A stretch of 64,000 nt of DNA from Edwardsiella hoshinae NBRC 105699 = ATCC 33379 (GTDB lineage Bacteria > Pseudomonadota > Gammaproteobacteria > Enterobacterales > Enterobacteriaceae). The DNA is taken from assembly GCF_000474215.1 (NCBI RefSeq), contig NZ_BAUC01000004.1, positions 1 to 64,000 on the forward strand, written 5' to 3'. A model generated the notes under the pieces. The model was not told where the DNA came from and did no database searches. It saw nothing but the letters and a program-made list of their open reading frames with translations. This document shows positions 30,699 through 42,288 of the stretch, piece after piece. Each line of letters opens with the position of its first letter. Within the stretch, counting starts at the first letter, position 1. The position numbers and the translations under genes were made by a program.

Positions 30699-31694
30699 TC
30701 AAACACCGCGCCGTTGGGCGATCAGCTCTGCGATGCGCGCCAATAATGCCCCGCCCTGCGCCGCCGGCAACTCGGCGCTAACCGGGAGGTACCACCAATT
30801 CTCTTGCGCAAAGGCGCGGCACTTCACCGCATCTTTCTCCGTCATCAACAACGCCTGTCCCTGAGGCGTCAGCGCCGCCAGGGTGGATGCCTGATAAGCC
30901 TGATGATCGGCGAAAGCATGGGTCGCCTGGAGCGTCACCCCCAGTTGCGTCAGCGTCTGGAAGAAGCGTGGCGGGTGGCCGATACCGGCCATCGCCACCA
31001 CCTCCCCCGTCAGCATCGAGGCCATGCACCGTTCGCCGCTGCGTAGGTTGACCAGCGTCATACCACTCAGGAGCATCGGGATCTCACCGGGCTGTGCCTC
31101 ACCGCCGTTAACGATCACCGCATCGACCGTCTGCAAGCGGGAAGCACGTTCGCGCATCGGCCCGGCGGGCAACCACCAGCCATTACCGAAACGACGGACC
31201 CCATCGACCACCACCAACTCCATGTCACGCGCCAGCGCGTAGTGTTGTAAGCCATCGTCGGTGATCACCACATCCAACGCCTCCTGGGCCAGTAACGCCT
31301 GTACCGCCGCACTACGTTGGGGAGCCACCGCCACACGCGCACCGGTGCGCTGGGCAATCAACAGCGGTTCATCACCGCACTCTTGACTGGTCGTCGTACT
31401 GTCCAACAGCAGCGGATAATGCGCCGCATGACCGCCATAACCACGTGAGACCACACCGACTCGGTAGCCGCGCTGCTGCAACTGCTCGACCAGCCAGATC
31501 ACCAGCGGTGTCTTACCGTTCCCCCCTGCCGTCAGGTTGCCCACCACCACCACCGGCAACGGTGCACGCCAAACTGCGCGCCAACCGCGCCGATAAGCTT
31601 GACGACGTAACCAAGCAACCAGGCCATACAGCCAGGAGAGAGGCAGCAGCAGCAGGTAGAGCGGCGAGCGCCCAGACCAGATACGCGCGATCAT
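30699..31694 (-). CDS. lpxK: Tetraacyldisaccharide 4'-kinase LpxK
   Basis: LpxK phosphorylates the 4' position of the lipid A disaccharide at the inner membrane. The 331-residue product (E. coli 328) begins with a membrane-associated helix (about 10-30). It has the P-loop [12 protein letters not shown] around 52-63, followed by [10 protein letters not shown] and [12 protein letters not shown]. Its start overlaps the msbA stop (ATGA, 31691-31694), the standard msbA-lpxK coupling. Confidence 0.97.
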   Translation of the reverse strand: MIARIWSGRSPLYLLLLPLSWLYGLVAWLRRQAYRRGWRAVWRAPLPVVVVGNLTAGGNGKTPLVIWLVEQLQQRGYRVGVVSRGYGGHAAHYPLLLDSTTTSQECGDEPLLIAQRTGARVAVAPQRSAAVQALLAQEALDVVITDDGLQHYALARDMELVVVDGVRRFGNGWWLPAGPMRERASRLQTVDAVIVNGGEAQPGEIPMLLSGMTLVNLRSGERCMASMLTGEVVAMAGIGHPPRFFQTLTQLGVTLQATHAFADHQAYQASTLAALTPQGQALLMTEKDAVKCRAFAQENWWYLPVSAELPAAQGGALLARIAELIAQRRGV

Positions 31695-33445
31695 TGGCCG
31701 AACTGCATATGATAGAGCTGGGCGTAAACGCCCCCCTTATCCAACAAGGTGCGGTGATCGCCACGCTCCACGATGCAACCGTCCTCTACCACCAAGATCT
31801 CGTCAGCGCTTTCGATGGTCGACAGTCGATGTGCAATCACCAGCGAAGTGCGGTTTTTCTGCAACTCATCCAACGCCGCCTGAATGGCTCGCTCCGACTC
31901 GGTATCGAGCGCTGAGGTGGCTTCATCGAGGATCAGAATCGGACAATCGCGCAACAACGCGCGGGCGATGGCGATACGCTGACGCTGTCCCCCGGACAGC
32001 ATCACGCCATTCTCACCGATAACGGTATCCAACCCCTGTGGCATCTTATCGATAAAATCCATTGCATAAGCCAGACGGGCCGCATGCTCAATCTGCTCAC
32101 GACTGTAGACATGATCACGCGCATAGGCGATGTTGTTGGCGATGGTATCGTTAAACAGATGGACGCTCTGCGAGACCAATGCTACCTGATCGCGCAGCGA
32201 ACTCAGGGTATATTCACGCAGATCGTGGCCATCAATCAGGATCTTGCCCTGCTGAATGTCGTAGAAGCGCGTCATTAAATGGGCGATCGTCGACTTACCG
32301 GATCCAGAGCGACCCACCAGGGCTATCGTTTTGTTGGCCGGAATGGTCAGACTGATATCCCGCAGCGCCGGCACTTCTTTCCCCTGGTAGGTAAAAGTCA
32401 CCTGTTCGAAATGGATATCACTCTTGGCATGTTCGGCAGTCAATACACGCGTCCCTTCGTCTTTCTCCTGCTCCAGATCCAGAATGGAAAACAGCGTTTG
32501 GCACGCCGCCATCCCGCGTTGGAACTGAGAGTTAACGTTGGTCAGCGACTTCAGCGGACGCATCAGGGCGATCATCGAGGAGAACACCACGGTGATTGTA
32601 CCGGCAGTCAAGGTATCCATCACACTCGGGAAGCTGGCAGCATACAGCACGAACGCCAGCGAAAACGAGGCGATCAGCTGAATGATCGGATCGGAGATCG
32701 ACGAAGCCGTCACCATCTTCATGCTCTGCTGACGCATGTGGTTACTGACCTTATTGAAACGCTCGCTTTCCACCTGTTGCCCGCCAAAGATCAGCACCTC
32801 TTTGTGCCCCTTCAGCATCTGCTCGGCGCTGGCGGTGACCTGCCCCATCGAGTTTTGCATGTTCTTACTGATGTTACGGAAGCGCTTAGAGACATAGCGG
32901 ATGGCAAACGACACGATCGGTGCCAGTACGATCAAGATCACCGATAACTGCCAGCTGTAATAGAACATCAGACAGAATAAGGCGATGATCGAAGCCCCTT
33001 CGCGCACCACAGTAATCAGCGCGCCCGATGAGGAGGAGGCCACCTGTTCAGAGTCGTAGGTGATACGCGAAAGCAGCGTGCCGGTTGACTGCTGATCGAA
33101 GAAAGAGACCGGCATCCCCATCATATGGGAAAACAGCTTGCGGCGCATATTCATCACCACTTTGCCGGAGACCCAGGAAACACAGTACGAGGAGACGAAA
33201 CCGGAGATACCCCGGACCACCATCAAGCCGATCACGACAAACGGCATCCACTTCAAGATATCGGTGCCCGCCTTACCGAAACCATCGTCCAGCAATGGCT
33301 TCAATAGCGACAGCATGTAGGCATCGCTAGCGGCGTTGATCACCAAGGCAACCGAGGCTACGATGAGTCCGGCCTTGAAAGGGTTGATCATCGGCCACAG
33401 GCGGCGAAAGGTCTGCCAGGTCGAGAGATCTTTATCATGCAGCAT
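31691..33445 (-). CDS. msbA: Lipid A export ATP-binding/permease protein MsbA
   Basis: MsbA flips lipid A-core across the inner membrane as a homodimeric ABC exporter. The 584-residue product (E. coli 582) has six transmembrane helices in its first ~320 residues and then an ABC domain. That domain has Walker [13 protein letters not shown], signature [16 protein letters not shown], and Walker [13 protein letters not shown]. comEC lies 36 bases upstream on the same strand, so comEC-msbA-lpxK is probably one transcript. Confidence 0.98.
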   Translation of the reverse strand: MLHDKDLSTWQTFRRLWPMINPFKAGLIVASVALVINAASDAYMLSLLKPLLDDGFGKAGTDILKWMPFVVIGLMVVRGISGFVSSYCVSWVSGKVVMNMRRKLFSHMMGMPVSFFDQQSTGTLLSRITYDSEQVASSSSGALITVVREGASIIALFCLMFYYSWQLSVILIVLAPIVSFAIRYVSKRFRNISKNMQNSMGQVTASAEQMLKGHKEVLIFGGQQVESERFNKVSNHMRQQSMKMVTASSISDPIIQLIASFSLAFVLYAASFPSVMDTLTAGTITVVFSSMIALMRPLKSLTNVNSQFQRGMAACQTLFSILDLEQEKDEGTRVLTAEHAKSDIHFEQVTFTYQGKEVPALRDISLTIPANKTIALVGRSGSGKSTIAHLMTRFYDIQQGKILIDGHDLREYTLSSLRDQVALVSQSVHLFNDTIANNIAYARDHVYSREQIEHAARLAYAMDFIDKMPQGLDTVIGENGVMLSGGQRQRIAIARALLRDCPILILDEATSALDTESERAIQAALDELQKNRTSLVIAHRLSTIESADEILVVEDGCIVERGDHRTLLDKGGVYAQLYHMQFGQ

Positions 33446-33481
33446 GTAATAAACCAGTTAGGAATGAAACAGCGGATTATT

Positions 33482-35749
33482 TTACCCGTTATGCTCTGCA
33501 ACGCCAAACCAAGCATGATACCAACGCGTATCTATTTGTGGCCGTTGAGCACGGATCTGCCAGCCAGCGGCGGAAAAATCGACGCGGATCATCCCGTCGT
33601 GGGCGTTATCATACCAAGTGATCCCCCGCTGACGATAACGCTGGCGTACCGCTGGCGCCGGAAAGTGCCACGGTGAGTAACGAGCGACGGAAGCCAGGGC
33701 AACCTCAGGCCGTACGGCCTGTAACAAGGCCGGCGACGACGACGTAGCGCTGCCATGATGCGGTACCTGTAGCAATGCGGCACGCAGCGGGACGCCGCTG
33801 GCGACCAATGCACGCTCACTGATAGCCTCGATGTCTCCCGTCAACAGCATCGCCCCACCCGGCCCATGCAAGCGCAGCACACAAGAGTCATTATTGCGCG
33901 GTGTCGCGACCGGGCGCGGCGGCCAGAGGAACTCGAGACGTAGCCCGCGCCAATAGGCGTGTAATCCCTGACGACAAGGCAGATCGGTGGGGTCGGGCGA
34001 GGCCACCCAAGCATGCGGATAGGCGCGCTGTAGGCTCGCTCGTCCGCCGGCATGGTCACTATCGGCGTGGCTGATAATCATCCCATCCAACGCAATGGCG
34101 CGCCAGCGTAAATAAGGCAGTAAAGTCTGACGTGCTGCATCTCCCCCCGGCCAACGCCCACCGGTATCGTACAACAGAGCGTGCCCCTGGCGCTGGATCA
34201 GAACCGCCAGACCATGTCCGACATCCATCATCTCCACGCGCCATCCGGTGCTATCCCCGCGCGCCGCTAACACGCCCGCCAGCGCGCATAGGCTCACCAA
34301 GAGTGCATGCCCGCTATCCTTCCCACCCTGCCACCAGGGGTACAGCAGCGCCATCAGCGCTACCCACAGCGCGCCCATCAGCGCTGTTTCGGAAAGGAAG
34401 AGCCAGCCATCAGGTAGCCAGGATAACAGAGCCAATAGCCGCTCTAATAGCCACAACGCCGCCTGCCATGCGCCACTGCCAAGCGCCGGTGCCCCTAGTA
34501 GCGTCAGTATCAATCCCGCCAACGCCAGTGGCATCACCGCCAATGACACCAATGGAATCGCCAGGAGATTGACCAGCGGCCCACTCCAACTGAGGCCGTG
34601 GAATAACAGCAACTGGAGCGGCGTCAACAGCAATAATAACCCCAGTTGTAGGTGTAACAATCGCCCAATCGCGTTACACCACGGCCAACGCCAATGCGGG
34701 TGAAACGGCCACCCCTCGTGCCACAGCAGCAAGGCGGCCACCGCGCCCAGCGATAACCATAATGCGCTGGACAGCAGCAACAGCGGTTCAAGCAATAACG
34801 TCAAGACCAGCGTCATAGCCAAGATGTCGCGTGGTGCCACCCAGTGCCCCCGCCAGCGCCCGATCAGATACAGCGTCACCATCAATGCGGCGCGCAACGT
34901 CGGCGGCGACAGACCGGCCAGCCAGGCATACCCCCATGCGGTGCACAACGCGAAAAGCAGCGCTGGGCGTGGCGTCTGCCAGCGCAACGGCAATCCGAGG
35001 CTGCCCAGCCGCCAGAGGGCCCTCGCCAAACCGGCAGCCAAGGCGATATGCAGCCCCGAGATCGCCAGCAGATGCAGAATACCGCTATGACGCAACAACG
35101 CCTGCTGCTCGCTCGTCAAACGCCCGCGCTCGCCATACAGCAACGCCAATAACAGCGGGAAAGCGGGATGCGTCTCCCCACGCGCACGGGCCAAATCGAT
35201 GGCGCGCTGGCGTAGCGAACGACGGGCATCGAGACGCTGATAATGACGAGGCGTTGCACTTAACACCACGCCCTGCGCCAACTGCTGGCGTTGTCGATCG
35301 AACCCCGCCGGATTGAGCGAGCCATGTGACGCCCGCAGTGTCGCCGTAATGCGCCAGCGTTGCCCGGCGGCATAGGGGAAACGCACCGTGTTCCAATACA
35401 GCCGTAGACGAAATGGCGCGATCGCCTGCCCATCAAGGCGCGTTACCCACAGGTAAAGTGCGCGACGAGGCATCTGCTCGCCTAAGTAGGGTGTCTCAAT
35501 CCGTCCCTCTAACGTTGCCTGGCGGTCGGCATACACCAATGGTTGTAACGCCAACTGCGCCCGTTCGCTACCCCAGAGTAGCCCTAAGCACAGTAAGCCC
35601 AGACGGAGTAGCCACGGGTGATGCCAACAGGCGGCGGCCAATCCCAAGAGTAGCAGCACTAGCGACAGCCAACGCGTGGGCAACGTCGCTAACCAAAGTA
35701 ACGGTAACATGCCTGCCGCCAGATAACCTAACGCCGTTGCTCCCCCCAT
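33482..35749 (-). CDS. comEC: ComEC/Rec2 family DNA-uptake channel protein (YcaI)
   Basis: ComEC forms the inner-membrane channel that brings single-stranded DNA into the cytoplasm in transformable bacteria; in enterics it is usually called YcaI. The start at 35749 (MGGATALGYLAAGMLPLLW, with GGGAGG upstream) aligns with the E. coli start and gives 755 residues (E. coli 754). An ATG 16 codons upstream is possible. The N-terminal OB-like region, the multi-helix competence domain (HLLAISGLHIALAAGL), and a C-terminal metallo-beta-lactamase-like domain (ISHADSDHAGG, LTGDIE, PHHGS) are all intact. The order ihfB-comEC-msbA is conserved. Confidence 0.94.
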   Translation of the reverse strand: MGGATALGYLAAGMLPLLWLATLPTRWLSLVLLLLGLAAACWHHPWLLRLGLLCLGLLWGSERAQLALQPLVYADRQATLEGRIETPYLGEQMPRRALYLWVTRLDGQAIAPFRLRLYWNTVRFPYAAGQRWRITATLRASHGSLNPAGFDRQRQQLAQGVVLSATPRHYQRLDARRSLRQRAIDLARARGETHPAFPLLLALLYGERGRLTSEQQALLRHSGILHLLAISGLHIALAAGLARALWRLGSLGLPLRWQTPRPALLFALCTAWGYAWLAGLSPPTLRAALMVTLYLIGRWRGHWVAPRDILAMTLVLTLLLEPLLLLSSALWLSLGAVAALLLWHEGWPFHPHWRWPWCNAIGRLLHLQLGLLLLLTPLQLLLFHGLSWSGPLVNLLAIPLVSLAVMPLALAGLILTLLGAPALGSGAWQAALWLLERLLALLSWLPDGWLFLSETALMGALWVALMALLYPWWQGGKDSGHALLVSLCALAGVLAARGDSTGWRVEMMDVGHGLAVLIQRQGHALLYDTGGRWPGGDAARQTLLPYLRWRAIALDGMIISHADSDHAGGRASLQRAYPHAWVASPDPTDLPCRQGLHAYWRGLRLEFLWPPRPVATPRNNDSCVLRLHGPGGAMLLTGDIEAISERALVASGVPLRAALLQVPHHGSATSSSPALLQAVRPEVALASVARYSPWHFPAPAVRQRYRQRGITWYDNAHDGMIRVDFSAAGWQIRAQRPQIDTRWYHAWFGVAEHNG

Positions 35750-36210
35750 CGCCGCCTCCCGTGCAAAAGCGCATTGTGCACCCGCACGCGACGTCATAAC
35801 GCCCTCGTTACGCTAACTTGAGCAGCACAACGCAGCAAGAATACGCTATACACACCAGCACGGCATCGTATTACGAAGGGCGTCCCGACGTGACGCTGAA
35901 TGAGCGCCAGCCAACGTGTGCGGGGCGAGGCGTTTCACACACACCGTACACTATGGCTAAGACTTGCGGCCTTCTCCCACAGTGACTCGCCGGTATCGAC
36001 TGACATCGCAACCGAAAGGAAAGAAGAAAACCGGATGAAAGCAAGCAAGTGGCGGCGCATTCGCGGGCACGCGCCCCCGCACGAGGGATATGGTATAGCG
36101 TGCCAAAGGGACGATGGCGTTAAAACCGGTGCGGAATGCGCAGAAAGGAGGAGCACGCAAAATAGAAAAATGGCGCCGTAAGGCGCCATTTTAATCGATT
36201 CGATTGGCAA
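35750..36210. other. ihfB-comEC intergenic region
   Basis: No gene is supported in these 461 bases. Near 36166-36192 lies the ihfB terminator. The rest should contain the comEC promoter on the minus strand, which I could not place. The open frames present have no ribosome binding site or family features. Confidence 0.55.
36166..36192 (-). terminator. Rho-independent terminator after ihfB
   Basis: AAAATGGCGCC and GGCGCCATTTT enclose a GTAA loop; A and T tracts on both sides allow function in either direction. It lies about 20 bases past the ihfB stop. Confidence 0.88.
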
Positions 36211-36495
36211 TCAAGCGTAGATGTTTGCCCGATCGCGTAACTCTTTACCCGGCTTGAAGTGGGGAACGTATTTACCTTCCAGCTCCACCTTTTCGCCGGT
36301 TTTCGGATTACGACCGATCCGGGGAGCACGGTAGTGAAGTGAAAAACTGCCAAAACCACGGATCTCAATGCGTTCACCCTCGGCCAATGTGGCGGCCATG
36401 TGCTCCAGCATCTCTTTTACCGCATCCTCAACGGCCTTAGCAGGCAGATGGGGTTGCTGACTGGCAAGTCTTTCAATGAGTTCTGACTTGGTCAT
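36211..36495 (-). CDS. ihfB: Integration host factor subunit beta
   Basis: IhfB pairs with IhfA to bend DNA at specific sites in transcription, replication and recombination. The 94-residue product is the standard length. It begins [17 protein letters not shown] and contains the beta-arm [19 protein letters not shown], whose proline intercalates in DNA. It lies downstream of rpsA on the same strand, as in E. coli. Confidence 0.98.
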   Translation of the reverse strand: MTKSELIERLASQQPHLPAKAVEDAVKEMLEHMAATLAEGERIEIRGFGSFSLHYRAPRIGRNPKTGEKVELEGKYVPHFKPGKELRDRANIYA

Positions 36496-36558
36496 ATATC
36501 CTCCAAGCTGTGTCTCCCCTGAAAGGAGAACGCACGATGCAGCTTAACTACCGTTACA

Positions 36559-36577
36559 GGGCGGCGTTACGCCGCCC
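36559..36577 (-). terminator. Stem-loop in the rpsA-ihfB spacer
   Basis: GGGCGGCG and CGCCGCCC (8 bp, TTA loop) lie directly after the rpsA stop. No T tract follows, so it may be a processing or stability hairpin or a partial terminator that allows some read-through to ihfB. Confidence 0.5.
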
Positions 36578-36583
36578 TCATCA

Positions 36584-38254
36584 TTATTCGCCTTTAGCTG
36601 CTTTGAATGCTTCAGCCATTGCGTTAGAGAAGTTTGCATCGTCCTGGCTGTTTACGGCAGCCATGGCATCTTTCTCTTCAGCTTCGTCTTTAGCACGGAC
36701 AGACAGGCTTACAACGCGGTTCTTGCGATCAACGCCAGTGAACTTAGCTTCAACTTCGTCGCCAACGTTCAGAACCAGAGTCGCATCTTCAACGCGGTCG
36801 CGGGAAGCTTCAGAAGCACGCAGATAGCCTTCTACGCCATCAGCTAATTCAACTGTAGCACCTTTCGCGTCAACTGCGGTGACTTTACCAGTAACAATCG
36901 CACCTTTCTTGTTCAGAGAGATGTAGTTGTTGAACGGATCTTCCGCCAGTTGCTTAACGCCCAGGGAGATACGCTCACGCTCTGCATCGACCTGCAGAAC
37001 AACGGCAGCGATTTCATCACCCTTCTTGTATTCGCGAACGGCTTCTTCGCCAGCCACGTTCCAGGAGATGTCAGACAGGTGCACCAGACCATCGATGCCG
37101 CCTTCCAGACCGATGAAGATACCGAAGTCAGTGATTGACTTGATCTTACCTTCAACGCGATCACCCTTGTTGTGGGTTTCAGCGAACTGCTGCCACGGGT
37201 TGGCTTTGCACTGCTTCAGACCCAGGGAGATACGACGACGCTCTTCGTCGATATCCAGAACCATCACTTCCACGACGTCGCCTACGTTAACAACTTTGGA
37301 CGGGTGGATGTTCTTGTTGGTCCAATCCATTTCGGATACGTGAACCAGGCCTTCAACGCCTTCTTCGATTTCAACGAAGCAGCCGTAATCGGTCAGGTTG
37401 GTCACGCGACCGGTCAGTTTGGTTCCTTCCGGATAACGCTTAGCGATAGCGACCCACGGATCTTCGCCCAGTTGCTTCAGGCCCAGAGATACACGGGTAC
37501 GCTCGCGGTCGAACTTCAGCACCTTAACGGTGATTTCATCGCCAACGTTGACGATTTCGCTCGGATGCTTAACGCGCTTCCAAGCCATGTCAGTGATGTG
37601 CAGCAGGCCGTCAACGCCGCCCAGATCAACGAATGCACCGTAGTCAGTGAGGTTCTTAACGATACCTTTAACTTCCATGCCTTCTTGCAGGTTTTCCAGC
37701 AGCTGATCGCGTTCTGCGCTGTTTTCAGACTCGATGACAGCACGACGAGAAACTACAACGTTGTTGCGCTTCTGGTCCAGCTTGATAACTTTAAACTCAA
37801 GCTCTTTGCCTTCCAGGTGCAGAGTGTCACGCACCGGACGCACGTCTACCAGGGAGCCCGGCAGGAACGCACGGATACCGTTCAGCTCTACAGTGAAGCC
37901 ACCCTTCACTTTACCGTTGATCACACCGGTAACAGTGGCAGCGTCTTCGTAAGCTTTTTCCAGCATCAGCCAAGCTTCGTGACGCTTAGCCTTCTCGCGG
38001 GACAGCTGAGTTTCGCCGAAGCCGTCTTCTACTGCATCCAGAGCCACATCAACTTCGTCGCCTACCGCGATTTCCAGTTCGCCCTGTGCGTTTTTGAACT
38101 GCTCGGCCGGAATGGCAGACTCGGACTTCAGACCGGCGTCAACCAGTACGACGTCTTTGTCGATAGCAACAACAACGCCACGAACGATGGAACCCGGGCG
38201 GGTTTCGATTTCTTTCAGGGATTCTTCAAAGAGTTGAGCAAAAGATTCAGTCAT
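36584..38254 (-). CDS. rpsA: 30S ribosomal protein S1
   Basis: S1 brings mRNA to the small ribosomal subunit. The 556-residue product (E. coli 557) begins [21 protein letters not shown] and has six S1 (OB-fold) repeats. Typical repeat sequences are [20 protein letters not shown] and [20 protein letters not shown]. Codon use is strongly biased toward abundant tRNAs, as expected for a highly expressed ribosomal gene. It is transcribed after cmk, with its own promoter region in between. Confidence 0.99.
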   Translation of the reverse strand: MTESFAQLFEESLKEIETRPGSIVRGVVVAIDKDVVLVDAGLKSESAIPAEQFKNAQGELEIAVGDEVDVALDAVEDGFGETQLSREKAKRHEAWLMLEKAYEDAATVTGVINGKVKGGFTVELNGIRAFLPGSLVDVRPVRDTLHLEGKELEFKVIKLDQKRNNVVVSRRAVIESENSAERDQLLENLQEGMEVKGIVKNLTDYGAFVDLGGVDGLLHITDMAWKRVKHPSEIVNVGDEITVKVLKFDRERTRVSLGLKQLGEDPWVAIAKRYPEGTKLTGRVTNLTDYGCFVEIEEGVEGLVHVSEMDWTNKNIHPSKVVNVGDVVEVMVLDIDEERRRISLGLKQCKANPWQQFAETHNKGDRVEGKIKSITDFGIFIGLEGGIDGLVHLSDISWNVAGEEAVREYKKGDEIAAVVLQVDAERERISLGVKQLAEDPFNNYISLNKKGAIVTGKVTAVDAKGATVELADGVEGYLRASEASRDRVEDATLVLNVGDEVEAKFTGVDRKNRVVSLSVRAKDEAEEKDAMAAVNSQDDANFSNAMAEAFKAAKGE

Positions 38255-38357
38255 GTTGATAATCTTCAGGATTCTTTAATTGAACGTCCATCCGGCATCC
38301 GGCCAGACGGGGTTGTTTAACATACCTCGCTACATTCCATCGCGACGAGGGGTACTA

Positions 38358-38386
38358 ATTATACAACGTTTTTCACAGCTAAACGA
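38358..38386 (-). promoter_or_regulatory. Candidate promoter of rpsA
   Basis: On the minus strand a consensus -10 TATAAT lies at 38358-38363, about 104 bases before the rpsA start. TCGTTT at 38381-38386 is a poor -35 with a 17-base spacer. The long leader fits S1 autoregulation known in E. coli; the exact promoter is inferred. Confidence 0.5.
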
Positions 38387-38478
38387 ACAATTTATCAATA
38401 ACAACAATAGGCCACGAGCAAAATTTTCCCGTTGACGGCTAGTGCTGCTGACAATGCCGGATCGCTACGAATACCCGT

Positions 38479-39156
38479 TTACGCCAGATGCTGGCGTGCA
38501 TGGGCCAATGCCTGCGCAATTACCTCATCGATAGACATCGCCGTCGAGTCGAGCAGTAACGCCTCCGCTGCGGGCACCAACGGTGCCACGGCGCGGTTAC
38601 GATCGCGGAAATCACGCTCTTTAATTTCAGCCAAAAGACTTTCAAAGTTAACATCAAAACCCTTCTGCTGCAACTGCAACATCCGGCGACGAGCACGTTC
38701 TTCGGCACTGGCATCGAGGAAGATCTTCACCGGCGCATCGGGGAAGACCACCGTCCCCATGTCGCGACCATCGGCGATCAGTCCCGGCGCCTCGCGAAAG
38801 GCACGTTGGCGGCGCAGCAGCGCCTCACGCACCCGCGGGAAAGCGGCCGCCCGCGACGCGGTATTACCGACCGTTTCGGTACGGATCGCCGTGCTGACAT
38901 CCTCCCCTTCCAGCACCACACGCAACTCCCCTTGGCTGGCGTCGAAACGCACATCCAAGTGCGCCGCCAGAGGCACCAGCGCCTCCTCTGAATCAATATC
39001 TACCTGATGATGCAGCGCCGCCAGCGCCAGCACGCGGTAAATCGCACCGGAGTCGAGTAAATGCCAGCCAAAGGCCTGCGCCAACGCCTTACATAGCGTC
39101 CCTTTTCCTGCGCCGCTTGGCCCATCTACGGTAATGACCGGAACTATCGCCGTCAT
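38479..39156 (-). CDS. cmk: Cytidylate kinase
   Basis: Cmk phosphorylates CMP and dCMP in pyrimidine salvage and nucleotide recycling. The 225-residue product (E. coli 227) has the P-loop [10 protein letters not shown] at about 11-20, the substrate segment [18 protein letters not shown], and the [22 protein letters not shown] motif. It is followed by rpsA on the same strand. Confidence 0.97.
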   Translation of the reverse strand: MTAIVPVITVDGPSGAGKGTLCKALAQAFGWHLLDSGAIYRVLALAALHHQVDIDSEEALVPLAAHLDVRFDASQGELRVVLEGEDVSTAIRTETVGNTASRAAAFPRVREALLRRQRAFREAPGLIADGRDMGTVVFPDAPVKIFLDASAEERARRRMLQLQQKGFDVNFESLLAEIKERDFRDRNRAVAPLVPAAEALLLDSTAMSIDEVIAQALAHARQHLA

Positions 39157-39269
39157 TCTTGTCTCCTCTCAATTGGAACCCCCAGTCACACAAACCGGGG
39201 AAAGCGTATTGTGGGATGGTGACGCATATCTCCCCATGCCACACCACACTCGACCATGATCCCGGGCGC

Positions 39270-39275
39270 ATTATA
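39270..39275 (-). promoter_or_regulatory. Candidate -10 element upstream of cmk
   Basis: A consensus TATAAT on the minus strand lies about 115 bases before the cmk start. The -35 region is weak, so the promoter call is tentative. Confidence 0.35.
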
Positions 39276-39387
39276 CGCTGACGACGGGCGAACTGTTACC
39301 CTCGGCTGCGACGGTTGCTGGAAAAACTGGCGTTAGCACGCCTCCGGCGCGACAGCGCCAAACGATTGTAAATGGTAGGCCAAGACG

Positions 39388-39415
39388 AAAAAGCCAGCGC
39401 GCTAAGCGGGCTGGC
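39388..39415 (-). terminator. Rho-independent terminator after aroA
   Basis: GCCAGC (39393-39398) pairs with GCTGGC (39410-39415), with five T on the minus-strand 3' side (39388-39392). It lies about 30 bases past the aroA stop. Confidence 0.78.
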
Positions 39416-39445
39416 GAGTGAAAAAAATGATTGGCTGATCTGCGA

Positions 39446-40732
39446 TTAGCGCGGATGACACAGCGCGGCGAATTGACTGAAGTAATCGGGGAAGGTCTTC
39501 GCAGTACAGCCTGGATCGCAGATGGTTACCGGCGTATCGGAAAGCGCCACCAGTGAAAAACACATCGCCATGCGGTGATCGTTATAGGTGGCTATCTGCG
39601 CCGCCTGCAACTGGGCTGGCGGTTCAATACGCAGGAAGTCTGGCCCCTCCTCCACCTGCGCGCCCACTTTTCGTAGCTCGCAGGCCATCGCCGCTAGACG
39701 ATCGGTCTCCTTCACCCGCCAGTTATAGATATTGCGCAGGGTGGTCGGCCCCTCGGCAAACAGCGCGGTAGTGGCGATGGTCATCGCCGCATCAGGGATG
39801 GCGTTCATGTCCATGTCGATGCCATGCAGCCGCTCACGGCGGCAGGCGATATAATCGTCGCCCCACTCGATGTGCGCCCCCATCTTCGCCAGTACATCGG
39901 CGAAACGGATGTCGCCCTGCATACTATGACGGCCGATCCCCGTCACCCGCACCGTACCACCAGCAATGGCGGCTCCGGCCAGGAAGTAAGAGGCCGAAGA
40001 GGCATCCCCTTCCACCAGGTAGTCGCCCGGTGCCTGATAAGACTGTCCGCCACGGACGACAAAGCGCTGATAGGCCTGGTTTTCCACCGTCACACCGAAG
40101 GCCCGCATCATTGCCAAGGTGATATCGATATAGGGTTTAGAGACCAACTCGCCCAGAATGGTGATGACGCTATCCTGCGCCGCTAACGGCGCCGCCATCA
40201 GCAACGCGGTCAGAAACTGACTGGAGACCGAGCCGTCGACCGCGATCTGACCGCCACCAAAACCGCCACGTAGGCGCAGCGGCGGGTAGCCCTCTCCCTC
40301 CAGGTAATCGATCTGCGCCCCCCCCTGACGCAAGGCCGTCACCAGATGGGCGATAGGCCGCTCCTTCATTCGAGGCTCACCAGTGAGGATCACCTCACGC
40401 TGCCCCAGGCTAAGCGCCGCCGTCAGTGGGCGCATCGCCGTGCCGGCGTTCCCGAGGAATAGGGACAGTGCGCCATCGGCTGGCAAGCTCCCCGCCAGGC
40501 CCTGTACCTCGCAGCGAGTACGGCAGTCGGAGAGTTGATAACGCACGCCTAACGCTTTCAGGGCATCGAGCATGTAACGCACGTCGTCACTGTCGAGCAG
40601 ATTATGGAGCCGAGTCACGCCACGGGCCTGTGCCGCCAGCAGTAAGGCGCGGTTGGAAACACTCTTCGAACCGGGAAGATTGATCTCGCCAGCAAAGCGA
40701 CGGATGGGACTCAAGGTCAGGGCGGACGGCAT
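39446..40732 (-). CDS. aroA: 5-enolpyruvylshikimate-3-phosphate synthase
   Basis: AroA joins phosphoenolpyruvate to shikimate 3-phosphate in the shikimate pathway and is the glyphosate target. The 428-residue cytosolic protein has the substrate segment [16 protein letters not shown] at about 20-35 and [16 protein letters not shown] at about 91-106. The RWKETDR-like motif reads [14 protein letters not shown]. All are typical of the glyphosate-sensitive class I enzyme. serC lies 172 bases upstream on the same strand, with a terminator-like hairpin in between. Confidence 0.98.
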   Translation of the reverse strand: MPSALTLSPIRRFAGEINLPGSKSVSNRALLLAAQARGVTRLHNLLDSDDVRYMLDALKALGVRYQLSDCRTRCEVQGLAGSLPADGALSLFLGNAGTAMRPLTAALSLGQREVILTGEPRMKERPIAHLVTALRQGGAQIDYLEGEGYPPLRLRGGFGGGQIAVDGSVSSQFLTALLMAAPLAAQDSVITILGELVSKPYIDITLAMMRAFGVTVENQAYQRFVVRGGQSYQAPGDYLVEGDASSASYFLAGAAIAGGTVRVTGIGRHSMQGDIRFADVLAKMGAHIEWGDDYIACRRERLHGIDMDMNAIPDAAMTIATTALFAEGPTTLRNIYNWRVKETDRLAAMACELRKVGAQVEEGPDFLRIEPPAQLQAAQIATYNDHRMAMCFSLVALSDTPVTICDPGCTAKTFPDYFSQFAALCHPR

Positions 40733-40845
40733 GCTAAATCACTCCTGGGGAAAAACGGTGCCGCCATCATGGCGGCACACTGTAACGGGATGAGGTTATT
40801 TTTGTACCGTGTTTAGCGCCGACTGTCATCTAAAAACACCGCCAT

Positions 40846-40869
40846 AAAAAAACCCCGCATCGCGGGGTT
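40846..40869 (-). terminator. Terminator or attenuator between serC and aroA
   Basis: AACCCCGC (40851-40858) and GCGGGGTT (40862-40869) form an 8-bp perfect stem, followed by seven T on the minus strand. It lies between two genes that form one operon in E. coli, so it may act by partial termination. Confidence 0.88.
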
Positions 40870-40904
40870 AGCGGTTACTGGCGATGGCGCACGCCGCGCC
40901 GCTA

Positions 40905-41996
40905 TTAACCGTGACGACGAGCGAAATCGGCCATAAAGTCGACCAAGGCCTGCACACCGGCTAACGGCATCGCGTTATAGATAGAGGCTCGCATCCCACC
41001 GGCTACTTTATGCCCCTTGAGGGCATGTAACCCGGCCTGCTGTGCCTCGTCCCAAAATAGCGGGTCCAGGGCACTGTCGGCCATCTGGAACGGCACATTC
41101 ATGCGCGAGCGGTTGGCCGGCGCCACGTCGTTGCGGTAAAAGTCGCTGCCATCGATGGCGCGATACAGCAGATCGGCCTTAGCCTGATTGCGACGCGCCA
41201 TCTCGCCCAGTCCCCCTTGCTCCTTGAGCCATTTGAACACCATGCCGGAAAGATACCAGGCAAAGGTGGGAGGGGTGTTGTACATCGAACCATTCTCCGC
41301 CAACACCTGGTAGTCGAGGATCGACGGCACCTCGCGCCGCGCGCGTCCCAACAGATCTTCGCGCACAATCACCAACGTGATGCCGGCCGGGCCGACGTTC
41401 TTCTGTGCCCCGGCGTAGATCAGACCATAGCGACTGACGTCGATAGGCCGCGAGAGGATCACCGAGGACATGTCGGCCACCACCACCCGGTCGCCGAAGT
41501 CAGGTTCCTCATCGATGACCACGCCATCGATGGTCTCGTTCGGACAGTAGTGCAGGTAGGCGCTGCCATCCCGTAGCGTCCATTCAGCCATCGGCTTCAT
41601 CGCTAACTTGCCATCGATACGGCAGGCAATATCCTGGATATGGGGATCGCAATACTTACTCGCCTCTTTCGCCGCACTCTGCGCCCAATAGCCTCCGACG
41701 ACGTATTCCGCCCGAGCTGTACGCTCAGCGCCCAGTAGGTTGAGCGGTACCGCGGCGAACTGCCCGCGCGCCCCACCGTGACAGAACAGGATGCGGTAAT
41801 CAGCCGGAACCTTCAGCAAGTCGCGCAGATCCTGCTCAGCCTCGGCCGCCACCTGCATAAACGCCTTGCCCCGGTGACTGATCTCCATTACCGAAGTGCC
41901 CAGACCATGCCAATTGCACAACTCCTGTTCGGCCCGGCGCAACACCTCTACCGGCAGCATCGCTGGTCCGGCGCTGAAATTATAAACCTGTGTCAT
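40905..41996 (-). CDS. serC: Phosphoserine aminotransferase
   Basis: SerC makes phosphoserine in serine biosynthesis and also acts in pyridoxal phosphate synthesis. The 363-residue protein (E. coli 362) starts [15 protein letters not shown]; an ATG three codons upstream is in frame. The PLP lysine is Lys199 in [12 protein letters not shown]. The phosphate-binding [14 protein letters not shown] segment is intact. It is upstream of aroA as in other enterics. Confidence 0.97.
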   Translation of the reverse strand: MTQVYNFSAGPAMLPVEVLRRAEQELCNWHGLGTSVMEISHRGKAFMQVAAEAEQDLRDLLKVPADYRILFCHGGARGQFAAVPLNLLGAERTARAEYVVGGYWAQSAAKEASKYCDPHIQDIACRIDGKLAMKPMAEWTLRDGSAYLHYCPNETIDGVVIDEEPDFGDRVVVADMSSVILSRPIDVSRYGLIYAGAQKNVGPAGITLVIVREDLLGRARREVPSILDYQVLAENGSMYNTPPTFAWYLSGMVFKWLKEQGGLGEMARRNQAKADLLYRAIDGSDFYRNDVAPANRSRMNVPFQMADSALDPLFWDEAQQAGLHALKGHKVAGGMRASIYNAMPLAGVQALVDFMADFARRHG

Positions 41997-42249
41997 CTCC
42001 CTCACCGCTCTCGCTCAAGTTCACCCGCAGGTGTTTAGTTAACAGATAGTTGGTTGTATCACCGCTAGACAGAGGCCGCAACGGTTATCACCCGCTGTCC
42101 CCATCACACCGTCGGCAATGGTGCCAAGCCCGACACGCCGTTACCGACCTTGCGCCGGGCGGCCCACGAGTAAAGGATAGTCAAAACGGGAAAGGTGGGC
42201 AGACGCAATGCCCGGCACCGGGACGTTGCTGAACCACAAATGCAACGAC

Positions 42250-42267
42250 GGGGGACTGACGTCCCCC
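42250..42267 (-). terminator. Hairpin after ansB
   Basis: GGGGGAC (42250-42256) pairs with GTCCCCC (42261-42267), with a TGAC loop, about 20 bases past the ansB stop. The T run that follows on the minus strand is weak. Confidence 0.55.
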
Positions 42268-42288
42268 GGACAGATCACCGCCGCGTGA

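Noticed and set aside
37172-38320. 382-codon open frame antisense to rpsA
   Set aside because: rpsA is certain on the other strand, and its biased codon use leaves the antisense frame open.
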